Assembly (NCBI RefSeq): GCF_003434305.1
Contig: NZ_QKKX01000054.1
Span: 90,012-154,011 of the forward strand
Direction of reading: 5' to 3'
DNA from: Micromonospora sp. MW-13
Lineage (GTDB): Bacteria > Actinomycetota > Actinomycetes > Mycobacteriales > Micromonosporaceae
Length of the DNA: 64,000 nt
In this document: one piece after another, positions 8,705 through 19,468 of the stretch
Layout of the letters: each line of letters starts with the position of its first letter
Position numbering within the stretch: the first letter of the stretch is position 1
Notes under the pieces: model-generated
What the model saw: the letters and a program-made list of their open reading frames with translations, nothing else
Databases searched by the model: none
What the model was told of the DNA's origin: nothing
Made by a program: the position numbers and the translations under genes

Positions 8705-10101
8705 GCAGCCTCCGAATCAGGCACACCAAGCTCGGTGAGGAACGACTTCGCCCAGTGACCCACGTCGTGGGTGCGCAGGTGACGCTGCATGACACGCATG
8801 CGTCGGCGGGCCTCGGGCTTCTCCACATGCACGGCCTTGAGCAACGCGTCCTTGACCGCGTCGGGGTCGTGCGGGTTACACAAAAACGCCTGGCGCAGCT
8901 CGGTGGCGGCGCCGGCGAACTCACTGAGCACGAGCGCGCCGCCCTGGTCGGCGCGCGATGCCACGTACTCCTTGGCCACCAGATTCATTCCGTCTCGCAG
9001 CGGGGTCACCATCATCACGTCGGCGGCAACATACATCGCCGCCAGTTCACTGCGACTGTACGACTGATGCAGGTAATGCACCGCCGGCACGCCGACCCTG
9101 CCAAATTCCCCATTAATCCGGCCAACTTCGCGTTCGACCTTGACCCGTAGTGCCTGATAATGCTCCACCCGTTCGCGGCTCGGAGTGGCCACCTGCACCA
9201 TAACCGCGTCCGGAACTGTCAACTTTCCGTCAGCCAGCAGCTCCCGGAAGGCCTTGAGTCGAAGCTCGATGCCCTTCGTGTAGTCCAGCCGGTCGACGCC
9301 CAGGATGATCGTCTTCGGGTTGCCCAGCTCCTCGCGGATCTGCTTGGCCCGGGCCTGGATCGCCGGGTCCTCGGCCAGCCGCTCCATCTCCTTCGTCTCG
9401 ATGGAGATGGGGAAGGCGCCCGCCTTCACCTGCCGGCCGTCGACCTGGATCATCTGCCCCTCGTAGCGCAGCCCGAGCAGGTGCCGGGCCAGCCGGACGA
9501 AGTTCTGCGCGGCCAGCCGCTGCTGGAAGCCGACCAGGTCCGCCCCGAGCAGCCCGCGCAGGATCTCGGTGCGGAACGGCATCTGCATGAACAGCTCGAT
9601 CGGCGGGAACGGGATGTGCAGGAAGAATCCGATCCGCAGGTCGGGGCGCAGCTCGCGGAGCATCGCCGGCACGAGCTGGAGCTGGTAGTCCTGCACCCAG
9701 ACCGTCGCGCCTTCGGCCGCGACCTCCGCCGCGGCCTCCGCGAACCGCGCGTTGACCAGCCGGTACGCCTCGCGCCAGCGGCGCTTGTACGCCGGCGTCT
9801 CCACCGCGTCGTGGTAGAGCGGCCAGATCGTCGCGTTCGACTGACCCTCGTAGTAGCGTTCCAGCTCGTCCGCGCTCAGCGGCACCGGGTGCAGCCGGAT
9901 CCCCTCCAGGTCGAACGGCTCGGGGGCGGCACCCGTGCCGCCGGCCCAGCCGACCCACGTGCCCTGGTGTTCCGCGAGGACGGGATGCAGCGCCGTGACC
10001 AGGCCACCCGGGCTGCGGCGCCACTGCCGCCCCTCCGGGGTGTTCACCTCGTCGACCGGTAGTCGGTTCGCCACTACGACAAAGGAACTGCGGACGGTCA
10101 C
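8701..10101 (-). CDS. otsA: Trehalose-6-phosphate synthase
   Basis: A GT20 glycosyltransferase of 466 residues that joins glucose from UDP- (or ADP-) glucose to glucose-6-phosphate. The N-terminus SSFVVVANRLPVD and the RRSPGGLVTAL loop are characteristic. WVQDYQLQLVP, FFLHIPFPP, DRLDYTKGIELRL (sugar-nucleotide contacts) and SEFAGAATEL follow in the usual order. The start is set at GTG 10101 because GGAGG stands 9 nt upstream; a longer frame to 10134 has no such support. Together with the overlapping OtsB-GH15 gene it forms the classical OtsAB trehalose route, usually serving osmotic and desiccation stress or sporulation. Confidence 0.96.
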   Translation of the reverse strand: MTVRSSFVVVANRLPVDEVNTPEGRQWRRSPGGLVTALHPVLAEHQGTWVGWAGGTGAAPEPFDLEGIRLHPVPLSADELERYYEGQSNATIWPLYHDAVETPAYKRRWREAYRLVNARFAEAAAEVAAEGATVWVQDYQLQLVPAMLRELRPDLRIGFFLHIPFPPIELFMQMPFRTEILRGLLGADLVGFQQRLAAQNFVRLARHLLGLRYEGQMIQVDGRQVKAGAFPISIETKEMERLAEDPAIQARAKQIREELGNPKTIILGVDRLDYTKGIELRLKAFRELLADGKLTVPDAVMVQVATPSRERVEHYQALRVKVEREVGRINGEFGRVGVPAVHYLHQSYSRSELAAMYVAADVMMVTPLRDGMNLVAKEYVASRADQGGALVLSEFAGAATELRQAFLCNPHDPDAVKDALLKAVHVEKPEARRRMRVMQRHLRTHDVGHWAKSFLTELGVPDSEAA

Positions 10102-10568
10102 GTTCGGCCACCTCCGGGTGCTGACGGGGTCCACCGCGATGAGCGTACTGAGCGTAGCTGCGGCCTCTGATGCCCCGTGCCGGAGTTAACCTACCCGTCC
10201 CACGCTCGGCGAACCGTGAAGGTGATCACGCCCGGGCGACCTCGGCCGGAGGTGGGCCGTCGGCCACCCCTCGCCGGGCCCGCCCGGCGCTCCCACCGGT
10301 CCGTCCCGACCCCTGCCGTCGCCCGGTCGGTGGCTCGCCGGGGCGCGGTCGGGGCGGGGTGATGTGGGCGAAGCCCGGCGTACCTGTCAGGATTGAGGAT
10401 GGCGTGCGTTGTGGCCGGCTCCCGGCCGGCGGCGGCGAGCGGCCCCGGAGCCCCGGCGGCACACCAAGCCCGAGTGGCGCCGGAGCCCCCCGAGTGGCGC
10501 CGGAGCCCGCGCCCGCCAGCCCACACCCGCAAGCTCCCAGATCGCAACCTACGGAGGTAGCCCGCACC
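10102..10568. other. 467-bp divergent intergenic region (otsA / ettA)
   Basis: No convincing gene is seen. The stretch must hold the divergent promoters of otsA and ettA. Its right part carries a 20-bp tandem duplication (10471-10490 and 10491-10510, one mismatch) built on CGAGTGGCGCCGGAGCC. A GGAGG at about 10552 serves as the ribosome-binding site of ettA. Confidence 0.6.
10471..10510. repeat. 20-bp tandem duplication upstream of ettA
   Basis: Two adjacent 20-bp units differ at a single position near the end of the second. They lie about 60-100 bp before the ettA start, so they could alter the 5' leader. They look like a recent replication-slippage event. Confidence 0.7.
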
Positions 10569-12237
<1,669 letters not shown>

Positions 12238-12245
<8 letters not shown>

Positions 12246-12696
12246 CCGCTTCGTCTACCACTGCACGCTGCGCTGGTCCGACCTGGACGCGTACGGGCAC
12301 GTCAACAACTCGCGCTTCCTCACCCTGTACGAGGAGGCGCGGGTGGCGTTGATGTTCGCCGGTGGCCGGGCGTGGGGGGTGGGCTCCTTCGCCGACGGGG
12401 TGGTCATCCGCCGGCACGAGGTCGACTACCTGCGCCCGGTCGACTACGCGCTGGGCCGGGCCACCGCGGCGGCCGCCCCCACCGTGCGGATCGAGCTGTG
12501 GATCGAGGAGATCCGGGCATCCCGGTTCACCGTCGGCTACGAGCTGTACGACGCCGACGTGCTGGCCAGCACGGCCCGCTCGGTGCTGGTGCCGTTCGAC
12601 CTGGTCGCCAAGCGGCCCCGGCGGATCACCGAGGAGGAGCGGGCCTTCCTGCTCGCGTACGCCCCGGGCATCAGCGCGGCCGGAGCCCCGGCGTGA
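12238..12696 (+). CDS. Acyl-CoA thioesterase, 4-hydroxybenzoyl-CoA thioesterase (hotdog) family
   Basis: A single-hotdog protein of 152 residues. The motif SDLDAYGHVNNSRFLTLYEEAR contains the 4HBT-type active-site aspartate (D17) with the downstream HVNN and glutamate-bearing helix. Such enzymes hydrolyse acyl-CoA thioesters in the cytoplasm; the acyl chain preferred here is unknown. The GTG start at 12238 lies inside the ettA reading frame, and its stop overlaps the next gene (GTGA), so the three genes look translationally coupled. The link between EttA and the thioesterase is positional only. Confidence 0.9.
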
Positions 12697-13445
12697 GCGG
12701 CACCCCGGCCCGCCCTCAGGGCCCCGACGTGGCCGGTGGCGGGCACGGGCTGGCCGGGGTGGCCGACGCGGGCGCGTTCCTGGCCCGGCTCGTCCGGCTC
12801 GACCGGGCCGCGCTGGTCCGGCTGCGTCCCGCCGCGTCGCCGGCCGGCCCGGCCGACCGGACGGCGCTCTGGGCGCGGCTGCCGTGGGACGTGCTGGCCG
12901 TCCGGACGGTGGCCGGGGTGGGCTGCGGGGACGTGACGGTGGCCGCCCGGGACCTGCTGGCCGAACTCACGGCCGGCGGGCACACCCTGCCGGCCCGCCG
13001 GGACGCGCAGTGGCGCTGGCCCCTGCCGCCGGCGGCGAGCCGGCCGGTGGAGCTGCTGCCGGCCGGGGAGCTGTGGCGGATCGCCGAGGCGGCGGCGGGG
13101 ACGCTGCGCGAGGCCGCCGCGCACGGGGTGTCCGGCCGGGCGGTGGGGCAGCGGGTGCTGCGGGACGCGCTGCTCGACCACGTGGCCGTGGTGGTCACCC
13201 CGGACGACCCGCCCGGTCCGCCGGTCGAGATCGCCCAGCGGCTGGTTCAGGGTCTGGTCCGGATGGGCTTCCTGGGCCATCCCGGCAGCGCCACCGGGAC
13301 CGCGGCGCCGGGGACCGCCGGCGGCGACGTTCAGGTGCGGGTGGTCGGCCGATGGGTCGGACTGGTGGGACCATACGGAGCCGTGTGGTTGCAGAAGGTG
13401 GCCGATCTTGCCGTCACGCCGCTCGGGGTTCAGCCGAAAGTATGA
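12693..13445 (+). CDS. Conserved protein of unknown function downstream of thioesterase
   Basis: A 250-residue acidic/alanine-rich protein that I cannot assign to a named family. It shows no signal peptide or membrane helix. The part from about residue 30 to 245 has regular helix/strand-like patterning (for example WARLPWDVLAVRTVAGVG and a C-terminal VGRWVGLVGPYGAVWLQ). Coding is supported by the GTGA overlap with the thioesterase stop and by codon bias matching the neighbours. An upstream in-frame start at 12372 would bury most of the thioesterase gene and is rejected. A role linked to the thioesterase or EttA is possible but not shown. Confidence 0.7.
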   Translation: MSGTPARPQGPDVAGGGHGLAGVADAGAFLARLVRLDRAALVRLRPAASPAGPADRTALWARLPWDVLAVRTVAGVGCGDVTVAARDLLAELTAGGHTLPARRDAQWRWPLPPAASRPVELLPAGELWRIAEAAAGTLREAAAHGVSGRAVGQRVLRDALLDHVAVVVTPDDPPGPPVEIAQRLVQGLVRMGFLGHPGSATGTAAPGTAGGDVQVRVVGRWVGLVGPYGAVWLQKVADLAVTPLGVQPKV

Positions 13446-13645
13446 CCCATGGTCGTTCTTCTGGCCCGGGGCTGCCGTTGGGGGGATGCTTCAACCCGGC
13501 TGTCCGGGTACCGTCCATCCTCGGATCCAACGCACCGTAGGCGGCTGGATCCGCTGGGGAGTGAGGTGCGCGAGCGATGCCGTGGTGGTCATGGCGCCCC
13601 GGTCCCGCCGGTGGCGGCGAACCGGAAACTCGAAGCGGGATCACA

Positions 13646-14161
13646 GTGGACAGCACCGTCCGGGTCGGACCACCGGCCCCACGTCAACCGGGCGACGACT
13701 GCCCGGCCGCCGACCGTGCCGTGATCACCGACATGTCGGCAACCATCGCGCCGGTCACCCTCCGCCGGGTCTGCGACGCGCTCGACCTGCTGGACGTGCG
13801 CTACCTGGCCGACGGTGACGGCAACCTGCTGGCCATGTGGGAGCGGCACGCGGTGCTGGTCACCCTGGAGGGCCCGGAGGACGAGATCCTGGTGATGCGG
13901 GCCCGTCCACATGCGACGGTGCCGCCCGACTGGGCCGACCGGGCCTACCGGGTGGTCAACGAGTGGAACCACACCCGCCGATTCTGCAAGGCGTACATCG
14001 GCGATCCCACCGAGCGGGGTCAACTGCCGATCTACGCGGAGCTCCAGGTGCCCCTCGGTGCCGGGACGCACGACGCGCTCCTGGTCGAGATGCTCGACTG
14101 TGGCGCCGCGGTGGCCACCACCTTCGTGGACTGGCTGCACGACGAGGGCGCGCTGCTCTGA
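13646..14161 (+). CDS. YbjN domain protein
   Basis: The C-terminal 140 residues form a YbjN-type sensory/chaperone-like domain. It begins with TIAPVTLRRVCDALDLLDVR and carries the conserved VVNEWNHTRRFCKAYI segment and a terminal FVDWLHDEGAL. YbjN-like proteins resemble type III secretion chaperones and in actinobacteria occur as small cytosolic proteins of unknown role. The start is uncertain: GTG 13646 has a GCGGGA 7 nt upstream and gives 171 residues, while GTG 13721 or ATG 13733 would give just the domain. A 200-bp spacer separates it from the preceding gene, so it may have its own promoter. Confidence 0.82.
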   Translation: MDSTVRVGPPAPRQPGDDCPAADRAVITDMSATIAPVTLRRVCDALDLLDVRYLADGDGNLLAMWERHAVLVTLEGPEDEILVMRARPHATVPPDWADRAYRVVNEWNHTRRFCKAYIGDPTERGQLPIYAELQVPLGAGTHDALLVEMLDCGAAVATTFVDWLHDEGALL

Positions 14162-14318
14162 CCCGCACGCCCGCCCGGGCCGCCCTCGCGGGACCCGGGC
14201 GGGCTGCCGGGTGGCGGGGCGCCGGGCAGGGTGGCGGGGTGCCGGCCCGGGCGAGGCCGGCGGGGCGCGGACGCCCGGCCCGGGTGGCAGGCCGGGCGGG
14301 GAGCGTGGTCTCGGCCGC

Positions 14319-14741
14319 TCAGACCGGACCGGCCGCCGGGTCGTCCATCGCGTTCACCATGAAGTAGGCGGCCCGTTCCAGGTAGTCCCACAGCGCGGTG
14401 GCGATCTCCGGCGGCAGGTCCAGCCGGTCGACGGCCCGGCGCATGTGGTGCAGCCAGGCGTCCCGTTCGGCCGCGCCGATCCGGAACGGGGCGTGCCGCA
14501 TCCGCAGCCGGGGATGCCCCCGCTGGGCGGAGTAGGTGTTCGGGCCGCCCCAGTACTGGATCAGGAACAGCGTCAGCCGGTCCGCCGCGGGGCCCAGGTC
14601 CTCCTCCGGGTACATCGGTCGCAGCAGCGGGTCGGTGGCCACGCCGGCGTAGAACTCGTCCACCAGCTTGCGGAAGGTGGGTTCGCCGCCGACCGCCTCG
14701 AAGAGGGTCACGGCACGCTCGGACTCACCTGCGGGATTCAC
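14319..14741 (-). CDS. glbO: Truncated hemoglobin, group II (trHbO)
   Basis: A 140-residue 2-over-2 globin. The B-helix tyrosine (Y31 in DEFYAGV), the proximal histidine in RMRHAPF (H83) and the group II signature tryptophan (W96) are all present, as is the GGPNTYS segment. trHbO proteins bind O2 and have peroxidase or NO/O2-related roles in the cytoplasm, sometimes at the membrane. Length is normal. It is transcribed leftward, alone, and separated from the MFS gene by 85 bp. Confidence 0.95.
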   Translation of the reverse strand: MNPAGESERAVTLFEAVGGEPTFRKLVDEFYAGVATDPLLRPMYPEEDLGPAADRLTLFLIQYWGGPNTYSAQRGHPRLRMRHAPFRIGAAERDAWLHHMRRAVDRLDLPPEIATALWDYLERAAYFMVNAMDDPAAGPV

Positions 14742-14826
14742 CGTTCCATCCTGCCAGGTGCGCCCGGGGTCGGCGGAGGCGTACCGGCCGGGGTCGCTGC
14801 CGACCTCGTCACACCGGTCCCGCCCG

Positions 14827-16197
14827 TCAGCCCACCGCGTGGCTGCGCCGGCCGCGCTCGCCCGGCACGTCGCCCAACTGCCCGTCGCTGTCGCCCGTCG
14901 GCCGGGGCCGGACCAGGCCGTCGGCGTTCCCGGCGGCCTCGATGGCCGCGTCGATCGTCGTCCGGCTGGGCCAGCGGGCGACGCTGAGCGCCATCAGCAG
15001 GACCCCGGCCGCGCTCCACGCGCCCACCACCAACGGGATCGAGAACCGCTCGGCGAGCAGGCCGGTGGCCAGCACGGCGAAGCCCTGGATCACCTGCACC
15101 CCGGTGGCCATCACCCCGAACGCGCGGGCCCGGTAGCCGTTGGGCAGCGCCCGGACGAAGAGCCCGTTGGCGACCGGGAGCAGCCCGGCGACCGCGAAGC
15201 CGCAGAGGGCGGCCAGCAGGGCCACCAGCAGCGGCGGCGGGTCGAACAGCGCCGGTACCAGGGCCAGCGGCGCGAGCACCGCCAGCGGCCGGATCAGGAC
15301 CAGTCGGCGGGCCGGGGCGACCGCCCGGCCGACCAGCAGCCCGCCCAGGATGAAGCCGATCGGGTTGGCGGCCATGATGACGGCCTGGGCCGCGCCGGTG
15401 TCGAGGCCGCCGCCGACGCCCTCCCTGGCCCAGGCGGCGGCCAGCCCCTCCGGCACGATCGAGAAGAGCATGGAGCTGAACACCAGCAGGGCGATCGCCC
15501 GCAGCACCGGGGTGCCGAAGACGATCCGGAAGCCCTCGCCGGTCTCCCGCAGCAGGTGGCTGCGGTGTGCGGCGCTCATCGCCGGCGGCCGGTCCCGGAT
15601 GCCGAAGCGGACCAGGGCCGCCGAGAGGGCGAAGGTGGCCGCGTTGAGCAGCAGGGCGGCGGTCGGGTTGACCGCCGCGATGGCCGCGCCGATCAGGTAG
15701 CCGACCACCTGGGCGGCCTGGCCGGTGCTGCTGTTCAGCGAGAGACCGACCACCAGCCGGTCGCCGGTCAGGATGAGCGGCATCAGCGCGGACCGGGCGG
15801 CCTGGCTCGGCGGGTTGGCCAGGGTGGTCGCGAAGAGCAGGCAGAGGATCAGCCACGGCGGGTTGCCCGGGATGGCGACCAGCACCATCAGGGCCATCCG
15901 GATCAGGTCGCAGGCCACCATCACCGAGCGGTAGCGGTGCCGCTCCGCCAGCGTGGCCAGCAGCGGGCCGCCGATGAGCCAGGGCAGGAAGCTGACCGCG
16001 AACGCGGCGGCCGAGTAGGCCACGGACTGGGTCTCGTGGTAGACCAGAACGGTGACCGCGGCCTTCGCGACGAAGTCGCCGATCCAGGAGAGCGCGCTCG
16101 CGGCGAAGACCGCCCTGTACTCCCGTTGGGCGAACACCTCACGGAAGGTGGCCGGCCCTTCCTGGGAGGGTCGCTCGTCGGGCACCGTGGCCTCCAT
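14827..16197 (-). CDS. MFS transporter, probable drug/metabolite exporter
   Basis: A 456-residue integral membrane protein with about twelve hydrophobic segments between residues 25 and 410. It begins FREVFAQREYRAVFAASALSW, typical of the actinobacterial MFS family related to macrolide and multidrug exporters, and has the loop 2-3 region ATLAERHRYRSVMVACDLIR. The C-terminal 45 residues are polar and cytoplasmic. The substrate is unknown, and no regulator gene is adjacent. The ATG at 16197 places the first helix at the expected distance. Confidence 0.9.
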   Translation of the reverse strand: MEATVPDERPSQEGPATFREVFAQREYRAVFAASALSWIGDFVAKAAVTVLVYHETQSVAYSAAAFAVSFLPWLIGGPLLATLAERHRYRSVMVACDLIRMALMVLVAIPGNPPWLILCLLFATTLANPPSQAARSALMPLILTGDRLVVGLSLNSSTGQAAQVVGYLIGAAIAAVNPTAALLLNAATFALSAALVRFGIRDRPPAMSAAHRSHLLRETGEGFRIVFGTPVLRAIALLVFSSMLFSIVPEGLAAAWAREGVGGGLDTGAAQAVIMAANPIGFILGGLLVGRAVAPARRLVLIRPLAVLAPLALVPALFDPPPLLVALLAALCGFAVAGLLPVANGLFVRALPNGYRARAFGVMATGVQVIQGFAVLATGLLAERFSIPLVVGAWSAAGVLLMALSVARWPSRTTIDAAIEAAGNADGLVRPRPTGDSDGQLGDVPGERGRRSHAVG

Positions 16198-16451
16198 CGT
16201 TCCCCGGGTGGGCCACTCGTGATGGCTTGCCCGGGAAACCGTCGTCAGATCTACGGATCAGCGAGACGTGATCACGCTCCGGCAGGTGGCGCGTACCGGA
16301 TTCTGCCCGATCGTCTGAGAGCTGGCTAGGGCGAACGGTTTGATCGTCGCATCTCCGACTGAACGAACGGACGATACCCGAGGGGCCGCGCGGTCCGCGA
16401 CCCCTGGATTCTCGGTCAGAGGAACCGCAGGTCATCGAGGTTCTTCTTGGT

Positions 16452-17519
16452 TCAGGTGGCCCCGCCCTGGCCGGTCGTCCCGTCCTCGGTAGTGGCGCGC
16501 GGCGGGAAACCCGGGTAGAGGCGGGCGGCGGCGATCTTCGCCGTGATGCCCGAGTTCTCCAGCGCCTCGGCGAGCCGCCGGCGCAGCTCCCGGCCCACCG
16601 AGAACTGCCCCTCCGCGGTGGTCTTGACGACGGTTCGGATCACCGCCCCGTCCACCGTCATCTGCTCGACACCCAGCACGTCGGGCGGCTCCACGATCTC
16701 CGGGGCCAGGTCCGGGTCCATCGCCACCGAGGCCGCGGCGGTCCGCAGCACCGCCGTCGCCTCCTCGGTGCCGGCGAACCCGATCGGCAGGTCGACCACC
16801 ACCAGCGCCCAGCCCTGGCTCTTGTTGCCCACCCGGATGATCTCGCCGTTGCGGATGTACCAGAGCACGCCCCGGCTGTCCCGGACCGTGGTGACCCGCA
16901 GCCCCACCGACTCCACCACGCCGGTCGCCTCGCCCAGGTCGACCGTGTCGCCGACGCCGTACTGGTCCTCCACCAGCATGAACAGGCCGGCGATCAGATC
17001 CTTGACCAGGCTCTGCGCGCCGAAGCCGAGCGCCACGCCGGCGATGCCCGCGCTGGCCAGCAGCGGCGCCAGGTCGAAGCTGAACTCGCGCAGGATCATC
17101 AGCAGCGCTATGCCGAAGACGAACGCGGTGACCATGCTGCGCAGCACCGACCCGATCGCCTCGGCCCGCTGCCGGCGCCGCTCGGGGACGAACTCGCCGG
17201 GCTCGTGCGCGGCGGTCGGCACCCGCTCCCGCAGCGGGCGCAGCATGGTCGGCACCCCGTCGGCGGTGGTGCGGACCAGCCGCTTGATCATCCGGTGCAG
17301 CGCCCAGCGGGCGACGAACGCCAGCACGAGGATCAGCAGCACCCGCAGGGGCTTCAGCAGGATCCAGTAGCTGCCCTCGGCGAACCACGACGACCCGGTC
17401 GTCTCGTACATCCACTCGCAGGAGGTGCTGCCCTGGCAGTCGGCGCTCGGGGTAGCGTTCGGGGAAGGGCTCGGGGCCACCACGGACGCGGCGGCGAGCA
17501 TCAGGCTGGCGGCACTCAC
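16452..17519 (-). CDS. Small-conductance mechanosensitive channel (MscS family)
   Basis: A 355-residue MscS-type channel that opens under membrane tension to release osmolytes. After a short N-terminus come a hydrophobic helix (WILLKPLRVLLILVLAFVA), further membrane segments and the pore-lining TM3 with SAGIAGVALGFGAQSLVKD. The beta-domain follows, with DQYGVGDTVDLGEATGVVE and the GEIIRVGNKSQGWA segment. The start is placed at GTG 17519, preceded by a GAAGG-like site. The upstream extension to 17738 reads through AT-richer, non-coding-looking DNA. It probably works with trehalose synthesis in osmotic control, which is an inference. Confidence 0.93.
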   Translation of the reverse strand: MSAASLMLAAASVVAPSPSPNATPSADCQGSTSCEWMYETTGSSWFAEGSYWILLKPLRVLLILVLAFVARWALHRMIKRLVRTTADGVPTMLRPLRERVPTAAHEPGEFVPERRRQRAEAIGSVLRSMVTAFVFGIALLMILREFSFDLAPLLASAGIAGVALGFGAQSLVKDLIAGLFMLVEDQYGVGDTVDLGEATGVVESVGLRVTTVRDSRGVLWYIRNGEIIRVGNKSQGWALVVVDLPIGFAGTEEATAVLRTAAASVAMDPDLAPEIVEPPDVLGVEQMTVDGAVIRTVVKTTAEGQFSVGRELRRRLAEALENSGITAKIAAARLYPGFPPRATTEDGTTGQGGAT

Positions 17520-17860
17520 CCTGCCTTCGTACCCCACGGCCACCGAACGGCCCGCGGCGGACCCACCATCCGGTACGCGGCCCCGGCGGACCAGCCGTGT
17601 TTGGCGAGCGCATCCAGTTGCGGGTACCGGGGCCGGGAGGCAACGTTCTACGGCTGTCGAGCAAACGCTTCGTTTGCCGATCGCAGACATGCGAATCGAT
17701 ACCGAAAGCTTGTCAGTTGGTGCAGCAGCAAATGTCATCGAGCGATGTATACGAGATCAGCCGTAACGCATTGGCCACCTGCGGGGGCCGAGCTGGCAGC
17801 ACGTCCGCTCGCTCATAGCCGACGAGCGGATGCCCGTGTGCCGTCTGGCACCATGGTCCC
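17520..17860. other. 341-bp AT-richer region between MscS and the HflX-like gene
   Basis: No gene is recognised. Composition is visibly less G/C-biased than the neighbours, especially 17680-17770. A perfect inverted repeat GCAAACG-CTT-CGTTTGC sits at 17661-17677, about 140 bp upstream of the MscS start, and could be a regulator site. The region may be a border of acquired DNA. Confidence 0.5.
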
Positions 17861-18250
17861 GTGCGGCAATATTCGGTCGGGCCGCCGACCTCCATGCTGG
17901 CGGGTGCCGACGTGGCGCTCGTAGGCCTGTTCTCCGGGAGGGATAGCGAGTTCGGCGCGAAGCTCGACGTGCTGGCGGCTTCCGTGGAGGCCCATGGCGG
18001 GCGGGTGGTGAGCCGGCACGTCCAGCGGCGGGGTGTCTCGCACGGTGGCGCGTCCAAGATGGCCGTGCCGTTCTCGCGGCAAACACTGCTCAGCCCCGGC
18101 AAAGCGCGCGAAGTCGCGCAAGCGTGCCGGGCAGCAGGGGTCGGTGTTGCGGTGTTCGTAAACCCGCTCACAGAACGCCAACGGGCTGTCCTCGGCGATA
18201 TGTTCGGGTGCTTGGTGGTCGGCGGCGACCTCTTCACCCCCAGTCAGTGA
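17861..18250 (+). CDS. Orphan HflX N-terminal-like domain protein
   Basis: A 129-residue protein resembling only the N-terminal domain of the ribosome-associated GTPase HflX. It has VALVGLFSGRDSEF, then VVSRHVQRRGVSHGGASKM, a TLLSPGKAREVAQAC stretch matching the family's 'GSGK' region, and VAVFVNPLTERQRAVLGDMFG. The GTPase domain is absent and does not occur downstream in any frame. Full HflX proteins run to more than 400 residues. It may be a stand-alone regulator of ribosome rescue or a remnant of a lost hflX. The start may be GTG 17861 or ATG 17894. Flanking DNA is AT-richer than average, consistent with acquisition or decay. Confidence 0.68.
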   Translation: MRQYSVGPPTSMLAGADVALVGLFSGRDSEFGAKLDVLAASVEAHGGRVVSRHVQRRGVSHGGASKMAVPFSRQTLLSPGKAREVAQACRAAGVGVAVFVNPLTERQRAVLGDMFGCLVVGGDLFTPSQ

Positions 18251-18857
18251 GCGCCTGCACATGCCGCGAGCCGTGCGGTTGTCGCGATCATGTGCCGGCC
18301 GGCGTCGATCGCCACCAGGAGCACGCGCGCAGCTCGGGCGCCAGCCTCGACCGGACGCGCGGCAGTGGACGCACGGGGTGTGCCGGGGTCGGGCCGGCTG
18401 GGCCTGGCCGAGGCGGGATCGCCGAGTTGTCGACCGGTAGCCCGCCACCTAACCTGAGCCCCTGATCGGGTCCTGGACTACCCGTGTCAGCGCTTCGAGA
18501 GGGCTTCCCGCTTCGCGTCGGGAACTCTAGTGATCTTGAGTTAACTTGATCAAGTTCACCAAGTTCAATGCATAATCATGATCATCGGGCCCGGATCCGG
18601 CACAACTGAGATCGAAAACGGGGGTGATACGTCGCGCGGCGCTGAGGGGTCCCGCCCTGCTCAGGGGTCAGATCGGTCCGGTTCCGGGTGTTGCCCAGCC
18701 GGCTTCCGACATTAGTACGTGCAATCCGGGGTCGTATCAGGGACGATTGGCGCAACGGACGTCGGTGATCCTGCCGGCGTCGGACGTGGTTCCGCCGTGC
18801 GCGGGCACGCCCGGCGCGCCCGGCGGTGGGAGCGGCTGGACCGGGAGGGTGAGCTCG
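18251..18857. other. 607-bp gene-free region before the HNH nuclease gene
   Basis: No convincing reading frame with family resemblance was found on either strand. The segment 18525-18590 is strikingly AT-rich and carries the CTTGA half-site array listed separately. The last 100 bp lead into a GGGAGGG ribosome-binding site for the HNH gene. Confidence 0.6.
18535..18567. promoter_or_regulatory. Array of CTTGA/TCAAG half-sites with a perfect 14-bp palindrome
   Basis: The perfect palindrome AACTTGATCAAGTT occupies 18543-18556. CTTGA occurs at 18535 and 18545, TCAAG at 18550, and CAAGTTCA is repeated at 18551 and 18560. The roughly 10-bp periodicity would place half-sites on one helix face, as in multi-dimer operators. 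No cognate regulator lies next to it. Confidence 0.45.
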
Positions 18858-19400
18858 ATGCCTGACATACGACCCACGGTGGGCTCCGGCGCGCTGGTTC
18901 TCAACGCCACCTACGAGCCGCTGTGTGTCGTGTCGGTGCGTCGCGCCGCGATCCTCGTCCTCTCCGCCAAGGCAGTCTGCGTGGCCGACGGCGAGGGCGT
19001 GTTGCACAGTGCCCGCAACGCGCTCCCGGTGCCGTCGGTGGTCCGGCTCACCCGGTTCGTCCGGGTTCCCTACCGTGCCCACGTCGGGCTCTCCCGCCGG
19101 GCGATCTTCGCCCGGGACGGCTGGCGGTGCGCGTACTGCCGGGGCCCGGCGGAGACCATCGACCACGTGTTCCCGCGCAGCCGGGGCGGCCGGCACGCCT
19201 GGGAGAACGTGGTGGCGGCGTGCGGCCGGTGCAACCACACCAAGGGCGACAAGACCCCGGCCGAACTCGGCTGGCGGCTGCACTCGCCGCCCGCCGTCCC
19301 GAAGGGGACGGCCTGGCGGGTGCTCGGCCACCGCACCCCCGACCCGCGCTGGGCCGACTGGCTCGACCTGTGCGAGCCCGAGACCGAGGTTGCAGCCTGA
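18858..19400 (+). CDS. HNH endonuclease family protein
   Basis: A 180-residue protein with an HNH nuclease core in its C-terminal half: RRAIFARDGWRCAYC, then TIDHVFPRSRGG, then NVVAACGRCNHTKGDKTPAE. The two CxxC pairs would bind structural zinc, and the H-N-H residues coordinate the catalytic metal. The N-terminal 90 residues (VLNATYEPLCVVSVRRA) are typical of a widespread actinobacterial stand-alone HNH protein, whose role (possibly DNA repair or recombination) is not settled. ATG 18858 has GGGAGGG 8 nt upstream; GTG 18849 is the alternative. It is not next to phage or restriction genes, so a housekeeping role seems likelier than a mobile one. Confidence 0.9.
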   Translation: MPDIRPTVGSGALVLNATYEPLCVVSVRRAAILVLSAKAVCVADGEGVLHSARNALPVPSVVRLTRFVRVPYRAHVGLSRRAIFARDGWRCAYCRGPAETIDHVFPRSRGGRHAWENVVAACGRCNHTKGDKTPAELGWRLHSPPAVPKGTAWRVLGHRTPDPRWADWLDLCEPETEVAA

Positions 19401-19468
19401 GCGGTGCCGGGGCCGGAAACGGCGCTCCGTCGGGCCGGGGGCCGGGAACGGCGACCTGAGCGGCGCTC

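Noticed and set aside
18624..18857. N-terminal extension of the HNH protein to 18624
   Set aside because: The extension has no family resemblance, and ATG 18858 carries a good ribosome-binding site.
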